From contig NZ_MTZV01000001.1 in the NCBI RefSeq assembly GCF_002362315.1, positions 372,001 through 436,000 of the forward strand: 64,000 bases of DNA, written 5' to 3'. Numbering within the stretch: position 1 is the stretch's first letter; every line of letters begins with the position of its first letter. The notes beneath the pieces are model-generated. The model did no database searches. It was not told the origin of the DNA and saw only the letters and a program-made list of their open reading frames with translations. A program made the position numbers and the translations under genes. The DNA is from Paraburkholderia acidicola. Lineage in GTDB: Bacteria > Pseudomonadota > Gammaproteobacteria > Burkholderiales > Burkholderiaceae. Below, piece after piece: positions 1 through 8,737 of the stretch.

Positions 1-2
1 GC

Positions 3-1400
3 TTGCCCGAAGGCGCATCGTTCGAGGCGACGTTGCGGCAGGCGCAACGGCTCGAGAAAACGCTCGATGGCCGGCCGGAAATCGATCATATGGTCGACTT
101 CGTCGGCACCGGTGCGCCGCGTTTCTATCTGCCGCTCGACCAGCAATTGCCGCAAGCGAATTTCGCGCAGTTCGTCGTTACGGCGAAGAGCGTCGAAGAT
201 CGCGAGAAACTCGCGCAGTGGCTCGAACCGATCTTGCGCAACCAGTATCCCGCGGTCCGCACGCGGCTCTCCCGGCTCGAGAACGGCCCGCCGGTCGGTT
301 ACCCGGTGCAGTTCCGCGTAAGCGGCGATGACATCGCGACCGTGCGCGCAATCGCCGAACGCGTCGCTGCAACGATGCGTGCCGACGCGCACACAACCAA
401 CGTGCAGTTCGACTGGGATGAGCCCGCCGAGCGTTCGGTACGCTTCGAGATCGATCAGAAGAAGGCCCGCGACCTGGGTGTCACCTCCGACGACGTCTCG
501 AGTTTCCTCGCGATGACGCTGTCCGGTTACACCGTCACGCAGTACCGCGAACGCGACAAGCTGATCAGCGTCGATCTGCGCGCACCGAAGAGCGAACGCG
601 TCGACCCGTCGCAGTTGCTGACGCTGGCGATGCCGACGCCCAATGGCCCGGTGCCGCTCGGCACACTTGGCGCGCTGCGCAACGACCTCGAATACGGCGT
701 GGTGTGGGAACGCGATCGCCAGCCGACCATCACCGTGCAATCGGATGTCATCGCGAATGCACAGGGCATTGACGTGACGCATGCGGTCGACGGCGCGCTC
801 GCTTCGATTCGCAGCACGCTGCCGGTCGGCTACCGCATCGAGATCGGCGGCGCAGTCGAGGAAAGTGTGAAGGGACAAACGTCGATCAACGCGCAGATGC
901 CGATCATGGTGATCGCCGTGCTGGTGCTGCTGATGATCCAGCTGCAAAGCTTCTCACGCGTGCTGATGGTCGTGCTGACAGCGCCGCTCGGGCTGATCGG
1001 TGTCGTCGCAACGCTGCTGATGTTCGGCCAGCCATTCGGCTTCGTCGCGATGCTCGGCGTGATTGCGATGTTCGGCATCATCATGCGCAACTCGGTGATT
1101 CTCGTCGACCAGATCGAGCAGGACATCGCAGCCGGCCATCAACGGTTCGATGCGATTGTCGGCGCCACCGTGCGCCGCTTCCGGCCGATCACGCTGACTG
1201 CGGCCGCCGCGGTGCTCGCGCTGATTCCGCTGTTGCGTTCGAACTTCTTCGGACCGATGGCGACCGCGCTGATGGGCGGGATTACGAGCGCCACCGTGCT
1301 GACGCTGTTCTATCTGCCTGCGCTCTATGCAACGTGGTTCCGCGTACGCGGCAACGAGCGCGATCCGCACGCCGACGCGTCTGCGCATTCGGGAAACTGA
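3..1400 (+). CDS. RND efflux pump permease, C-terminal part (partial, runs off window start)
   Basis: This is the C-terminal portion (about 465 residues) of an inner membrane resistance-nodulation-division proton antiporter that exports drugs or other toxic compounds with a periplasmic adaptor and an outer membrane channel. The reading frame is open to the window edge, so the real start lies outside. The first half is a periplasmic porter/docking region. From about residue 300 come hydrophobic helices, including IMVIAVLVLLMIQLQ and the family-typical APLGLIGVVATLL and GIIMRNSVILVDQIEQ segments. The next gene, an outer membrane factor lipoprotein, starts 2 bp downstream, so the two are one operon. 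The substrate cannot be read from the sequence. The family call is firm. Confidence 0.93.
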   Translation: MPEGASFEATLRQAQRLEKTLDGRPEIDHMVDFVGTGAPRFYLPLDQQLPQANFAQFVVTAKSVEDREKLAQWLEPILRNQYPAVRTRLSRLENGPPVGYPVQFRVSGDDIATVRAIAERVAATMRADAHTTNVQFDWDEPAERSVRFEIDQKKARDLGVTSDDVSSFLAMTLSGYTVTQYRERDKLISVDLRAPKSERVDPSQLLTLAMPTPNGPVPLGTLGALRNDLEYGVVWERDRQPTITVQSDVIANAQGIDVTHAVDGALASIRSTLPVGYRIEIGGAVEESVKGQTSINAQMPIMVIAVLVLLMIQLQSFSRVLMVVLTAPLGLIGVVATLLMFGQPFGFVAMLGVIAMFGIIMRNSVILVDQIEQDIAAGHQRFDAIVGATVRRFRPITLTAAAAVLALIPLLRSNFFGPMATALMGGITSATVLTLFYLPALYATWFRVRGNERDPHADASAHSGN

Positions 1401-1402
1401 TC

Positions 1403-2938
1403 ATGAAGACCTCTTCCTCGCGCCGCACTGTCACCGCACTGTCCTGCGGCGCCGCCCTCGCCTTCACGCTTGCTGCGTGTTCGTTCGGTCCAAACGGCGC
1501 GCCGCCTGCGATGCCGCAACCGGCCCATTACGGCGCCGAACCTCAGCCCACTCAAACGGTACAGGCCAACGGCGTCACGCAACGGTTCGTCGCCGGCGCA
1601 CAAGCGGTGCCCGAATGGTGGAAGCTCTATCGCTCGGACGACCTGAACGCACTGGTCGACGAAGGGTTGCGTAACAGCCCGACGCTCGCCGCCGCCGACA
1701 AGAACCTCGCGGCCGCGCACGAACAGTTGCGTGCGCAGATCGGCAGCTCGCTGCTACCGACAATCGACGCCAACGGCCAGGCGACGCGCGAGCGGGCACT
1801 CGGCTTCCCGGCCTTCGGCCCGAACACCGCGCTCTACAACGTGTTCGTCGGCGAGATCCAGGCGAACTACACGCTCGACCTGTTCGGCGCGGCACGCCTC
1901 GCGGACAAGGCACTGGCCGCACGCGTCGACACCCAGGCGTACCAGTTCGATGCAGCACGCCGGTCGCTCGCGGCGAACATCGTGTCGGCAGCGATCAACG
2001 CGGCAGCGCTGCACGAGCAGGTGGACACGACTGAGCGTCTCGTCGCGCTCGCTAACCAGCAGGCTGACGACACGAAGCGGCGCTACGAACTCGGCGCGGC
2101 CTCGCACAGCGATCTGCTAGGCGCGCAGCAAAACGCCGCAACGCTGTCGGCGAGCCTGCCCGGCCTGCGTCAGCAGTGGCTGACGACGCGCCACGCGCTC
2201 GCCGTGCTGCTAGGCCGCACGCCCGATGCCGCACCGGCCGATCTCGATCTCGCGAGCCTGCACGTGCCGGAAGACGTGCCAGTCTCGGTGCCGTCCGATC
2301 TGTTGCGTGCACGGCCCGACATCCGCGCCGCCGATGCGACGTTGAAAGCCGCCGCCGCCGAAGTCGGCGTCGCGACCGCACAGATGTTTCCGAGCCTGTC
2401 GTTGACGGCGTCGATGGGCAGAGGCGGTTTTAGCTGGCCGCTCGCGACATCGGGCGCAGGCGCGCTCTGGAGTATCGGTGCGTCGCTCACGCAACCGATC
2501 TTCCACGGTGGCGCGCTGTTCGCACAACGCCGCGCAGCCGTCGATACCTACGAAGCCGCGGTCGCGCAATATCGTCAGACCGTGCTGGCTGCGTTCCAGA
2601 ACGTCGCCGATACGCTTGCATCGCTCGAACACGACGCGCAGGCGCTCGATGCCGCGAGTACGGCGGCCCGCTCCGCGCAGCAGATCTTCACCGAAACGTC
2701 GGCACGTTATCGCCTCGGCGCGGTGGCGGTGACGAACACGCGTTCGAGCGAACAGCAATATCGCAACGCACGGCTCGATGAGATTCGCTACACGGGCGCG
2801 CGGCTCACCGATACGGCGACGCTGTTCCAGGCAATGGGCAATCCGTTGCCTTCAACGGCCACTGCATCTGCAGCAACGGCGACAGCGACAGCGACAACTA
2901 CGGCTTCGCCCGCATCGGCCAGCGCCGCACACGACTGA
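1403..2938 (+). CDS. Efflux outer membrane lipoprotein, NodT/OprM family
   Basis: Outer membrane channel subunit (511 aa) of the tripartite RND pump whose permease ends 2 bp upstream. I chose the ATG at 1403 because it gives a proper lipoprotein signal peptide: MKTSSSRR, a hydrophobic stretch and the lipobox LAAC, with the lipidated Cys near residue 26. Two duplicated outer membrane efflux (OEP) domains follow, with long Ala/Gln/Leu-rich helices and the conserved LLRARPDIRAAD motif around the domain junction. The C-terminus is an Ala/Thr-rich low-complexity tail after the barrel/helix domain. Length is normal for the family. It should form a trimeric channel across the outer membrane and periplasm. 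Confidence 0.94.
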   Translation: MKTSSSRRTVTALSCGAALAFTLAACSFGPNGAPPAMPQPAHYGAEPQPTQTVQANGVTQRFVAGAQAVPEWWKLYRSDDLNALVDEGLRNSPTLAAADKNLAAAHEQLRAQIGSSLLPTIDANGQATRERALGFPAFGPNTALYNVFVGEIQANYTLDLFGAARLADKALAARVDTQAYQFDAARRSLAANIVSAAINAAALHEQVDTTERLVALANQQADDTKRRYELGAASHSDLLGAQQNAATLSASLPGLRQQWLTTRHALAVLLGRTPDAAPADLDLASLHVPEDVPVSVPSDLLRARPDIRAADATLKAAAAEVGVATAQMFPSLSLTASMGRGGFSWPLATSGAGALWSIGASLTQPIFHGGALFAQRRAAVDTYEAAVAQYRQTVLAAFQNVADTLASLEHDAQALDAASTAARSAQQIFTETSARYRLGAVAVTNTRSSEQQYRNARLDEIRYTGARLTDTATLFQAMGNPLPSTATASAATATATATTTASPASASAAHD

Positions 2939-2950
2939 AGGAGCGCAGCA

Positions 2951-2987
2951 GTTATCCCCAGTTCATGTTGAACAGGCTGTTGAAAAC
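2951..2987. repeat. 37-bp intergenic repeat, copy A
   Basis: First of four related 37-38 bp elements in this region. It begins GTTATCCCCAG, has a central ATGTTGAAC and ends CTGTTGAAAAC. The two ends are roughly inverted and resemble DnaA boxes (TTATNCACA type). It lies 13 bp after the efflux lipoprotein stop codon. Its function is unknown. Confidence 0.6.
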
Positions 2988-3096
2988 ATCAGGACAAGCG
3001 CGCTAACGCGTTGAGCGCGCAGTGCTTTTGTAGCGTGGTGCGAAAAGTGTCGCGTCGTCACGCGATCGATGCAAAACATGATCGCGTGACGACGGA

Positions 3097-3133
3097 GTTA
3101 TCCCCAGTTTCTGTTGACAGAGCTGTTGATAAG
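3097..3133. repeat. 37-bp intergenic repeat, copy B
   Basis: Second copy of the element, in the same orientation as copy A and about 110 bp downstream. It has the same GTTATCCCCAG start, a central CTGTTGAC and the end CTGTTGATAAG. The rest of the 2939-3398 gap holds no convincing gene; the only other visible structure is the hairpin at 3321. Confidence 0.6.
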
Positions 3134-3320
3134 TATCGCGCAGCAGCCTTAAGTATCTGATGCGAATGGTATTGCCGCAGCGGGTGCACGGTCGTGCAGG
3201 TCCGTACTGAATCAAGCGAGGAGGCGGCGACGCGTTCGCGCCTTTTGCTCAATTTTCCGCGTCACAAGCCATCGCGTAACCTACTATGGGAGAGCAATGA
3301 GGCGTTGAACCGTCCGTGGC

Positions 3321-3347
3321 CAACGGGTCGATCCAGCCGACCCGTTG
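3321..3347 (+). other. Leader hairpin upstream of His-rich protein gene
   Basis: A perfect 10-bp inverted repeat (CAACGGGTCG / CGACCCGTTG) around a 7-nt loop, about 50 bp before the ATG of the His/Cys-rich gene. No T-tract follows it, so it is not an ordinary terminator. It may be a structured 5' leader or a protein-binding site. Confidence 0.5.
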
Positions 3348-3398
3348 TGCATTCGGCCCTCCCGGCTGGCGGCTACCCATCAACCATGGAGCACCCAG

Positions 3399-3746
3399 AT
3401 GAGCACCTGCAACGAACCCCATCACGCTCACCACGACCACGAGCATGGCCCCGGCTGTGGGCATACTGCGATCAGGCACAACGATCACACCGATTATCTC
3501 CATGACGGGCATCTGCATCACCCGCACGGCAATCATGTAGACGAGCACCGGCTCGAAGTGAGCGCGAGGAATCCGGATCAATGCACACCTGGCCGCGGTG
3601 GCCACGACCCGAAACACATTCACGGACCCGGGTGCGGTCACGAAGCGGTGCCGCATGGGGATCACGTCGACTATCTCGTCGATGGCCACCTGCACCACCC
3701 GCACGGCAATCACTGCGACGACCACGGCCCAGTCGACCCCGCGTGA
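3399..3746 (+). CDS. Histidine/cysteine-rich putative metal-binding protein with duplicated unit
   Basis: 115-residue protein with no signal peptide or membrane segment. It starts MSTCNEPHHAHHDHEHGPGC and consists essentially of two copies of a unit of about 35 residues. Each unit contains HGPGCGH, an HxDHxDYLxDGHLHHPHGNH core and a closing D/E-H. Such spacing of His, Cys and Asp is typical of Zn/Ni/Co-binding or metal-storage proteins; the particular metal is inference. Between the repeats is a linker rich in polar residues and Pro/Gly. The gene stands alone between intergenic repeat elements, with PBP1a convergent downstream. It could be a metallochaperone or a metal buffer; no enzyme domain is visible. 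Confidence 0.8.
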   Translation: MSTCNEPHHAHHDHEHGPGCGHTAIRHNDHTDYLHDGHLHHPHGNHVDEHRLEVSARNPDQCTPGRGGHDPKHIHGPGCGHEAVPHGDHVDYLVDGHLHHPHGNHCDDHGPVDPA

Positions 3747-3799
3747 GCGGTTGATTGACGACATCGAACCGAGCAACGCAACCCGGCACGGATCGCAAC

Positions 3800-3836
3800 G
3801 TTGTCCACAGATTGTGTTGAAAGACCTGTTGATAAC
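3800..3836. repeat. 37-bp intergenic repeat, copy C
   Basis: Third copy: GTTGTCCACAG, then TGTGTTGA in the centre and CTGTTGATAAC at the end. It has the most perfect DnaA-box-like termini. It lies in the gap between the convergent His-rich and PBP1a genes. Confidence 0.6.
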
Positions 3837-3965
3837 ACCCGGACAACCACGCCAGGTGCTTGAATGAAGGCAGCTTTCCGCTGCTGCTGGCCGATACGCC
3901 GCGCGCGTCACACACGCCGCGCGTGAACGCACACTGCATTCACGCGCGGCCGGATCAAGACACGA

Positions 3966-6461
3966 TCAAGGCTTGTTCGATTCGAATAGATCGAGAATCT
4001 GCTGCTTCTCACCCGACGACACGGTCGGCACCGGCGGCGGCGTCAGCCCACCCGGATTGCCCACGGCGTCCGTTCCCCCTCCGAGCGGATTCGCTGCGTC
4101 CATTCCGATGCTCGCGACAAACCCGTTGCCCGGCGTGACGCCTGCAAAGTACAGCTCGCCGTCGACCGTGGTGACGCTATCCGGCATCGCAGGTTCGGCC
4201 TGCGGGATGCCACGCAAGGCGCGTTGCATGTACTCGACCCAGATTGGCAGCGCGAGCTGTGCGCCGAATTCGCGGCTACCGAGCGATTTCGGCTGGTCGT
4301 AGCCCATCCACGCAACAGCCACAAGCGACTGCTGATAGCCGGCGAACCAGCCGTCCTTCGCATCGTTCGTCGTCCCGGTCTTGCCCTGCAGGTCCGAGCG
4401 ATGCAGCACGTTCGTCCCCGCGCCGGTACCCACCGTCGCCACCGAGTGCATCAGGCTGTTCATGATGTAGGCGTTGCGCGGTGTCAGGGTTTGCGGCGCA
4501 TCGTGACCGGCCACGAGCGGCTGCGCTTTCGACAGCGGCTCGCCGCGCGCATCGTCCACTTCCGCGATCAGATACGGATTGATGCGATAACCGCCGTTCG
4601 CAAACACCGAGTACCCACCCGCTGCCTGCAGTGGTGTGACGAGACCGGCGCCGAGCGCCATCGGCAAATACGGCGGGGTCTTGTCGACATCGAAACCGAA
4701 ACGCTGCGTGACGTAGTCCTGCGCGTACTTCGTGCCGATGAACGACAGAATGCGGATCGACACGAGGTTCTTCGACTTCTCCAATGCAACGCGCATCGGC
4801 ATCGGACCATCGGGCTGATCGTCGTCCTTCGGTTCCCAGGCGTCGCCGCCGGGTGTCGTCGGCGGGAAATAGAGCGGCGCATCGTTGATGATCGTGGCCG
4901 GTCCCAGACCCTTTTCGAGCGCCGCCGAATAGATGAACGGCTTGAAGCTCGAACCCGGCTGACGCCAGGCCTGCGTTACGTGGTTGAACTTGTTCTTGTT
5001 GAAGTCGAAGCCACCGATCAGCGCGCGAATCGCGCCGTCCTGCGGCGTCAGCGACACGAGCGCGCCTTCCACCTGCGGCAACTGCGTGACCTGCCAGTTG
5101 CCCTTCGCGTCGGCAATCAAACGCACGATCGAACCCGGTTTGATGCGCAACGTCTGCGACGCGCGCGGCGACAGCGCTGCCGCCACGAAACGCAACCCGT
5201 CGCCGCTGATCGTCGCAACCGTGCCGTCGAGTACCTGTGCCGTCACCTGCTTCGGCGCCGCGGCCGTCACGACCGCGGCGATGATCTCGCCGTTGTCGGG
5301 GTGATCGGTGAGCGTGTCCTCGATGGCCTGATCGCGGTCGTCGCCGGGCGGCGGCAGTTCGACGTACCCTTCGGGTCCGCGATAGCCGTGGCGGCGTTCG
5401 TAATCCATCACCCCCTTGCGCACCGCATCGTAGGCTGCGGTCTGATCGGCGGAATCGATCGTCGTCGTCACGTTCAGGCCGCGCGTGTAGGTTTCGTCGC
5501 GGTATTGCGCATACATCATCTGACGCACCATTTCGGCGACGTACTCCGCATGCACGCTGTATTCGTTGCCGGCCGTCTTCGTATGAATGTCTTCCTTCAC
5601 GGCCTGATCGTACTGATCCTGCGTGATGTACTTCAGATCGAGCATCCGCTTCAGGATGTATTCCTGGCGAATCTTCGCGCGCTTCGGGTTGACCACCGGG
5701 TTATACGCGGACGGCGCCTTCGGCAGCCCCGCGAGCATCGCGGCCTGGGCCAGCGTGACGTCCTTCAGGTCCTCGCCGAAATACACGCGCGCGGCCGCGG
5801 CAAAGCCGTAAGCACGCTCGCCCAGATAGATCTGGTTCATGTACAGCTCGAGAATCTGGTCCTTCGTCAGCGCGCGTTCGATCTTGTACGCAAGCATCAT
5901 TTCGTAGATCTTGCGCGTATAGGTCTTTTCGCTCGACAGGAAGAAGTTGCGCGCCACCTGCATCGTGATCGTGCTCGCGCCCTGCGATGCGCCGCCGTGC
6001 ATCAGGTCGGCAATCCCCGCCCGCAGAATACCGAGGAAGTCGACGCCGCCGTGTTCGTAGAAGCGGTAATCCTCGATGGCGAGGACCGCTTTCTTCTGGA
6101 TATCGGGGATGTCCTGGAAGCGCACGAGGCTGCGACGCTCTTCGCCGAATTCGCCGATCAGCACGTGGTCCGCTGTGTAGACGCGCAGCGGTACCTTCGG
6201 ACGATAGTCGGTCAGCGAATCGAGCGACGGTAGTTGCGGCCCCATCACGACGAGCGCATAGCCGATGATCAGCGAGCCGATCACGGCAAGCGTCGCAAAG
6301 AATCCGGCAAACCACAGCGTGAGCGTCACGCCGAACGAACGTCGGCGCGGCGTGTGGTTTTCGCGCGGTCGTCCCGTGGGAGTACCGGCATTGAAGCGGG
6401 GTTCGCGATCTCCGGACTGGCCGGGCGACTGGGAAGAATGCGGTCGTTTAATGATAGGCAT
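3966..6461 (-). CDS. mrcA: Class A penicillin-binding protein 1a (bifunctional peptidoglycan synthase)
   Basis: Inner membrane enzyme (831 aa from the ATG at 6461) that polymerises lipid II into glycan strands and cross-links the stem peptides. It has a basic cytoplasmic tail, one transmembrane helix at about 44-73, then the GT51 domain with catalytic Glu in EDYRFYEHGG (about 130) and QGASTITMQVARN (160-172). An OB-like insertion follows. The transpeptidase domain has the active-site SxxK in GSSFK (504-507), SKN (563-565) and KTGTT (694-698). Upstream in-frame ATG at 6563 would add 34 Arg/Pro-rich residues; neither start has a clear ribosome site, so the start is uncertain. Length fits the proteobacterial PBP1a family. 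Confidence 0.96.
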   Translation of the reverse strand: MPIIKRPHSSQSPGQSGDREPRFNAGTPTGRPRENHTPRRRSFGVTLTLWFAGFFATLAVIGSLIIGYALVVMGPQLPSLDSLTDYRPKVPLRVYTADHVLIGEFGEERRSLVRFQDIPDIQKKAVLAIEDYRFYEHGGVDFLGILRAGIADLMHGGASQGASTITMQVARNFFLSSEKTYTRKIYEMMLAYKIERALTKDQILELYMNQIYLGERAYGFAAAARVYFGEDLKDVTLAQAAMLAGLPKAPSAYNPVVNPKRAKIRQEYILKRMLDLKYITQDQYDQAVKEDIHTKTAGNEYSVHAEYVAEMVRQMMYAQYRDETYTRGLNVTTTIDSADQTAAYDAVRKGVMDYERRHGYRGPEGYVELPPPGDDRDQAIEDTLTDHPDNGEIIAAVVTAAAPKQVTAQVLDGTVATISGDGLRFVAAALSPRASQTLRIKPGSIVRLIADAKGNWQVTQLPQVEGALVSLTPQDGAIRALIGGFDFNKNKFNHVTQAWRQPGSSFKPFIYSAALEKGLGPATIINDAPLYFPPTTPGGDAWEPKDDDQPDGPMPMRVALEKSKNLVSIRILSFIGTKYAQDYVTQRFGFDVDKTPPYLPMALGAGLVTPLQAAGGYSVFANGGYRINPYLIAEVDDARGEPLSKAQPLVAGHDAPQTLTPRNAYIMNSLMHSVATVGTGAGTNVLHRSDLQGKTGTTNDAKDGWFAGYQQSLVAVAWMGYDQPKSLGSREFGAQLALPIWVEYMQRALRGIPQAEPAMPDSVTTVDGELYFAGVTPGNGFVASIGMDAANPLGGGTDAVGNPGGLTPPPVPTVSSGEKQQILDLFESNKP

Positions 6462-6737
6462 GACTGGAATGGTTGGCGCGTCGAGGCGCACCTTCTGCGC
6501 CCGGACGGACGGCGCTGTGCGAGGCAGACACCGCCATGCGGCATCGAGCCCCGGGGGCCGCATGGTGCGCCGGGGAAAGATTCCGGCGCAACGTAACAGC
6601 GCATTCTAAAGAAATCAAGCGGCCTGTTTGCCAGTTTTTTTGTAAGAATTCCCTCACTCCATGCCCCACGAATGCTCGCGTAACCCCGTTTGTACCGCGC
6701 GGGCACGCCGTCCGGGCGGTCTGTGCGATGCCCGACG

Positions 6738-6775
6738 GTTATCAACAGAAAATGTTGAACACCCTGTGGACAAAC
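6738..6775. repeat. 38-bp intergenic repeat, copy D
   Basis: Fourth copy of the repeat: GTTATCAACAG, a central ATGTTGAAC and CTGTGGACAAAC at the end. It aligns best with copy A. It is placed in the divergent region between PBP1a and the downstream small regulator-like gene. The rest of 6564-6943 has no recognisable gene. Confidence 0.6.
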
Positions 6776-6943
6776 CTGCCGAAAAGCGTACAACTTGTTG
6801 AAGTCACGGCATTTTCATGCACCGCCCGGTTTCGCATCCGGACAACTCGACTTATGATGAAGTCATCAGGCGGCGGCGCGCATGACATGGCGTGGCGCCC
6901 CGCGCCCGCACGCAACGAAATCAACAAGGCACGTGAGCCGATC

Positions 6944-7567
6944 ATGAGCAAGCCTACCGAACGCATCGTCGTATTCGTCACGGCCGCGCAGAAACGCGCG
7001 ATCGCCGCGAGCGCAGAAGGCCTCGGGATCAGCGTCAGCGAACTGATGCGCCGGGCCGTACTCAGCTTCGGCGCGACCAGCGAACAGGTGAAGGCGGCCA
7101 GCATCGTCGACCGGCTCAATGCACCGCGCGAACCGGATGCACTGAACGAAGCATTGCAACGGGTCGCGCGCACCGCGACGAAACCGCGTACTGCCCCGCG
7201 TGCCGCTGCAAAAACCACCACGACAGTCGATCCACGCGACACGCCCAATCCAGCGGACGTCGCACCGCCTGGCGAACAACCCAGTGCCCCGCTGTCGGTG
7301 CCCGACGCACTGCGAGCGCATCATGACGCGCTTGCCGCAACCGCAGCGGCTGTCGCGGCGGCGGCCGGTGCGCTCGATGCACCGCTGACCGACACCAGCG
7401 CCGAAGACCAGCAGGCGGCGGCAGAAGCCGCTGCGCGCGTGACCGCGGCAAAAGCTGCGTCGCTCGCTGCGAACGCCGCGAAAGCACCCCGCACGCGCCG
7501 CGCAACTCATTCAGAAGAAGACGACTCACACCCTGATCCAGCAACCCCCGACGGACATTTCGCCTGA
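6944..7567 (+). CDS. Small protein with a ribbon-helix-helix-like N-terminus and Ala-rich tail
   Basis: 207-residue protein. The first 45 residues (MSKPTERIVVFVTAAQKRAI followed by ASAEGLGISVSELMRRAVL) resemble the beta-strand plus two-helix core of ribbon-helix-helix or MobC/plasmid-type DNA-binding domains. The remainder is low complexity: Pro/Thr-rich from about 80 to 125, then two Ala-rich helical stretches. A longer in-frame version beginning with MAWRPAPARN 20 residues earlier is possible. There is no partner gene on the same strand nearby. It could be a nucleoid- or plasmid-like DNA-binding protein; the function is not established and I do not recognise a named family. Confidence 0.6.
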   Translation: MSKPTERIVVFVTAAQKRAIAASAEGLGISVSELMRRAVLSFGATSEQVKAASIVDRLNAPREPDALNEALQRVARTATKPRTAPRAAAKTTTTVDPRDTPNPADVAPPGEQPSAPLSVPDALRAHHDALAATAAAVAAAAGALDAPLTDTSAEDQQAAAEAAARVTAAKAASLAANAAKAPRTRRATHSEEDDSHPDPATPDGHFA

Positions 7568-7678
7568 CCCGCGAACGTTGCAACGTGCATCGTCGACGAC
7601 CTGCGAATAGTGACAAAAGCGACCATAAAAACGGCTGCCAATAGACGTTCACGATACCGTTTTGAAACACATGTAAAA

Positions 7679-7693
7679 CGGTTTTCGAAACCG
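7679..7693. promoter_or_regulatory. Inverted repeat in the long leader upstream of the PspA-like gene
   Basis: CGGTTT-TCG-AAACCG, flanked by AAAA and TTTT tracts, in a 370-bp gap before the PspA-like gene. It is a possible operator. The remainder of 7568-7935 shows no gene and no recognisable sigma-54 (-24/-12) promoter, which would be usual for classical pspA. Confidence 0.35.
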
Positions 7694-7935
7694 GCCTTTT
7701 AAGACCGTTTTAAGGGAGGCCGTGGTGTAATATCCGCGGGCAGTCTGGCCCTTTAGGATCTTTTACGACGTATAGCGTTGTTACCTGCTTATTCGTGGCC
7801 AGACTATTGCAATTCGCGCGAGCGCCCCGATGTCCGGGTCGGCGCCACTGCGCACAACCTGTGCAGCACGCGTTTTTCGCGCGGCGCAGGCTGGCGCTGG
7901 ACGCCTGGCGCCGTTTTCAATCAATGGAGGGTTTC

Positions 7936-8616
7936 ATGTCGCTTATTGACAGCATTTCGCGCACGCTCAAGGGTCTTCTCAACGACGCTGCCGATTCCGT
8001 GCAGGACCCGTCGCGCGACTCGCGGCAGATCGTTCGCGAACTCGACGACAGCATCGCGAAAGCGGAAAACTCGCTGATCGAGATTCAGGCGCAGGTCGCC
8101 ACGCAGCAAAGCAAGCGCGACGTCGCCGCAGACAAAGCGAAGAAGTACGAAGACGGCGCGAAGCGCGCGCTGCAATCGGGCGATGAAAACCTCGCGCGCG
8201 AAGCGCTCGGTGCCCAGGCGAACGCGGAAGCCGAACGCAATGCGCTCGCGAGCGAACTGTCCACGCTGGAACCTTCCGTCGACCAGCTCAAGCAGCAGAT
8301 CGACGACATGCGTCAGCGCCGTAACGATCTGAATGCACGCTCTAATATTCTGCAGGCCAAGCAGCAGATCGCCCAGGCCAAGGATGTCGCGGCCAGCGCG
8401 CTCGGTGGGATCGGCGGCAAGAATCTGTCGGAAGATTTCCAGAAGCTCGAAGACAAGGTGGCGCTGTCGAATGCGCGCTCCGACGCACGGCTTAATTCCG
8501 CCGACACGAAAAGCGGCAAGGCCCTCGACGACAAGCTCGCGGATCTGAACCGCGGCCCGTCCGTCGAAGACCGTCTCGAAGCACTGAAGAAGCAGTTGAA
8601 TACGCCTGCGCAGTAG
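7936..8616 (+). CDS. PspA/IM30 family protein
   Basis: 226-residue, almost wholly alpha-helical coiled-coil protein of the phage-shock protein A / IM30 (Vipp1) family. These proteins form ring or rod polymers on the inner face of the cytoplasmic membrane and maintain its integrity under stress. It starts MSLIDSISRTLKGLLNDAAD with an amphipathic N-terminal helix, followed by long heptad stretches (40-150) and a shorter helical tail. The ATG at 7936 is preceded by a good ribosome site (TGGAGG, 7925-7930), which rules out the longer in-frame start at 7795. No pspB, pspC or pspF gene is adjacent. It is followed after 121 bp by a TPR membrane protein and may share its transcript. Confidence 0.85.
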   Translation: MSLIDSISRTLKGLLNDAADSVQDPSRDSRQIVRELDDSIAKAENSLIEIQAQVATQQSKRDVAADKAKKYEDGAKRALQSGDENLAREALGAQANAEAERNALASELSTLEPSVDQLKQQIDDMRQRRNDLNARSNILQAKQQIAQAKDVAASALGGIGGKNLSEDFQKLEDKVALSNARSDARLNSADTKSGKALDDKLADLNRGPSVEDRLEALKKQLNTPAQ

Positions 8617-8710
8617 TCTGGTTGGCAGGACGGGTATCGCACTACCGCGCAACCATCTTGCATGAAATCGGCACCGGTGCCCTGCACCGGTTCCGATCGA
8701 CACATGGAGA

Positions 8711-8728
8711 CGGGCGGCTAGCCGCCCG
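8711..8728 (+). promoter_or_regulatory. Perfect 18-bp palindrome just upstream of a start codon
   Basis: CGGGCGGCTAGCCGCCCG, fully self-complementary, ends 9 bp before the ATG at 8738, where a ribosome-binding site is expected. The nearest GGAG (8706-8709) is immediately 5' of it. It could be a translational control hairpin or an operator. Confidence 0.45.
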
Positions 8729-8737
8729 GTCCGCATC

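Noticed and set aside
2951..3133. A replication origin because of DnaA-box-like repeats
   Set aside because: Only two boxes per element, no A/T-rich unwinding region, no dnaA/parAB/rep gene nearby; kept as a repeat family only.
4224..6233. A 669-codon open frame on the plus strand across the PBP1a gene
   Set aside because: It is Arg/His/Val-rich antisense composition from GC-rich coding DNA and lies wholly opposite a gene with complete PBP motifs.
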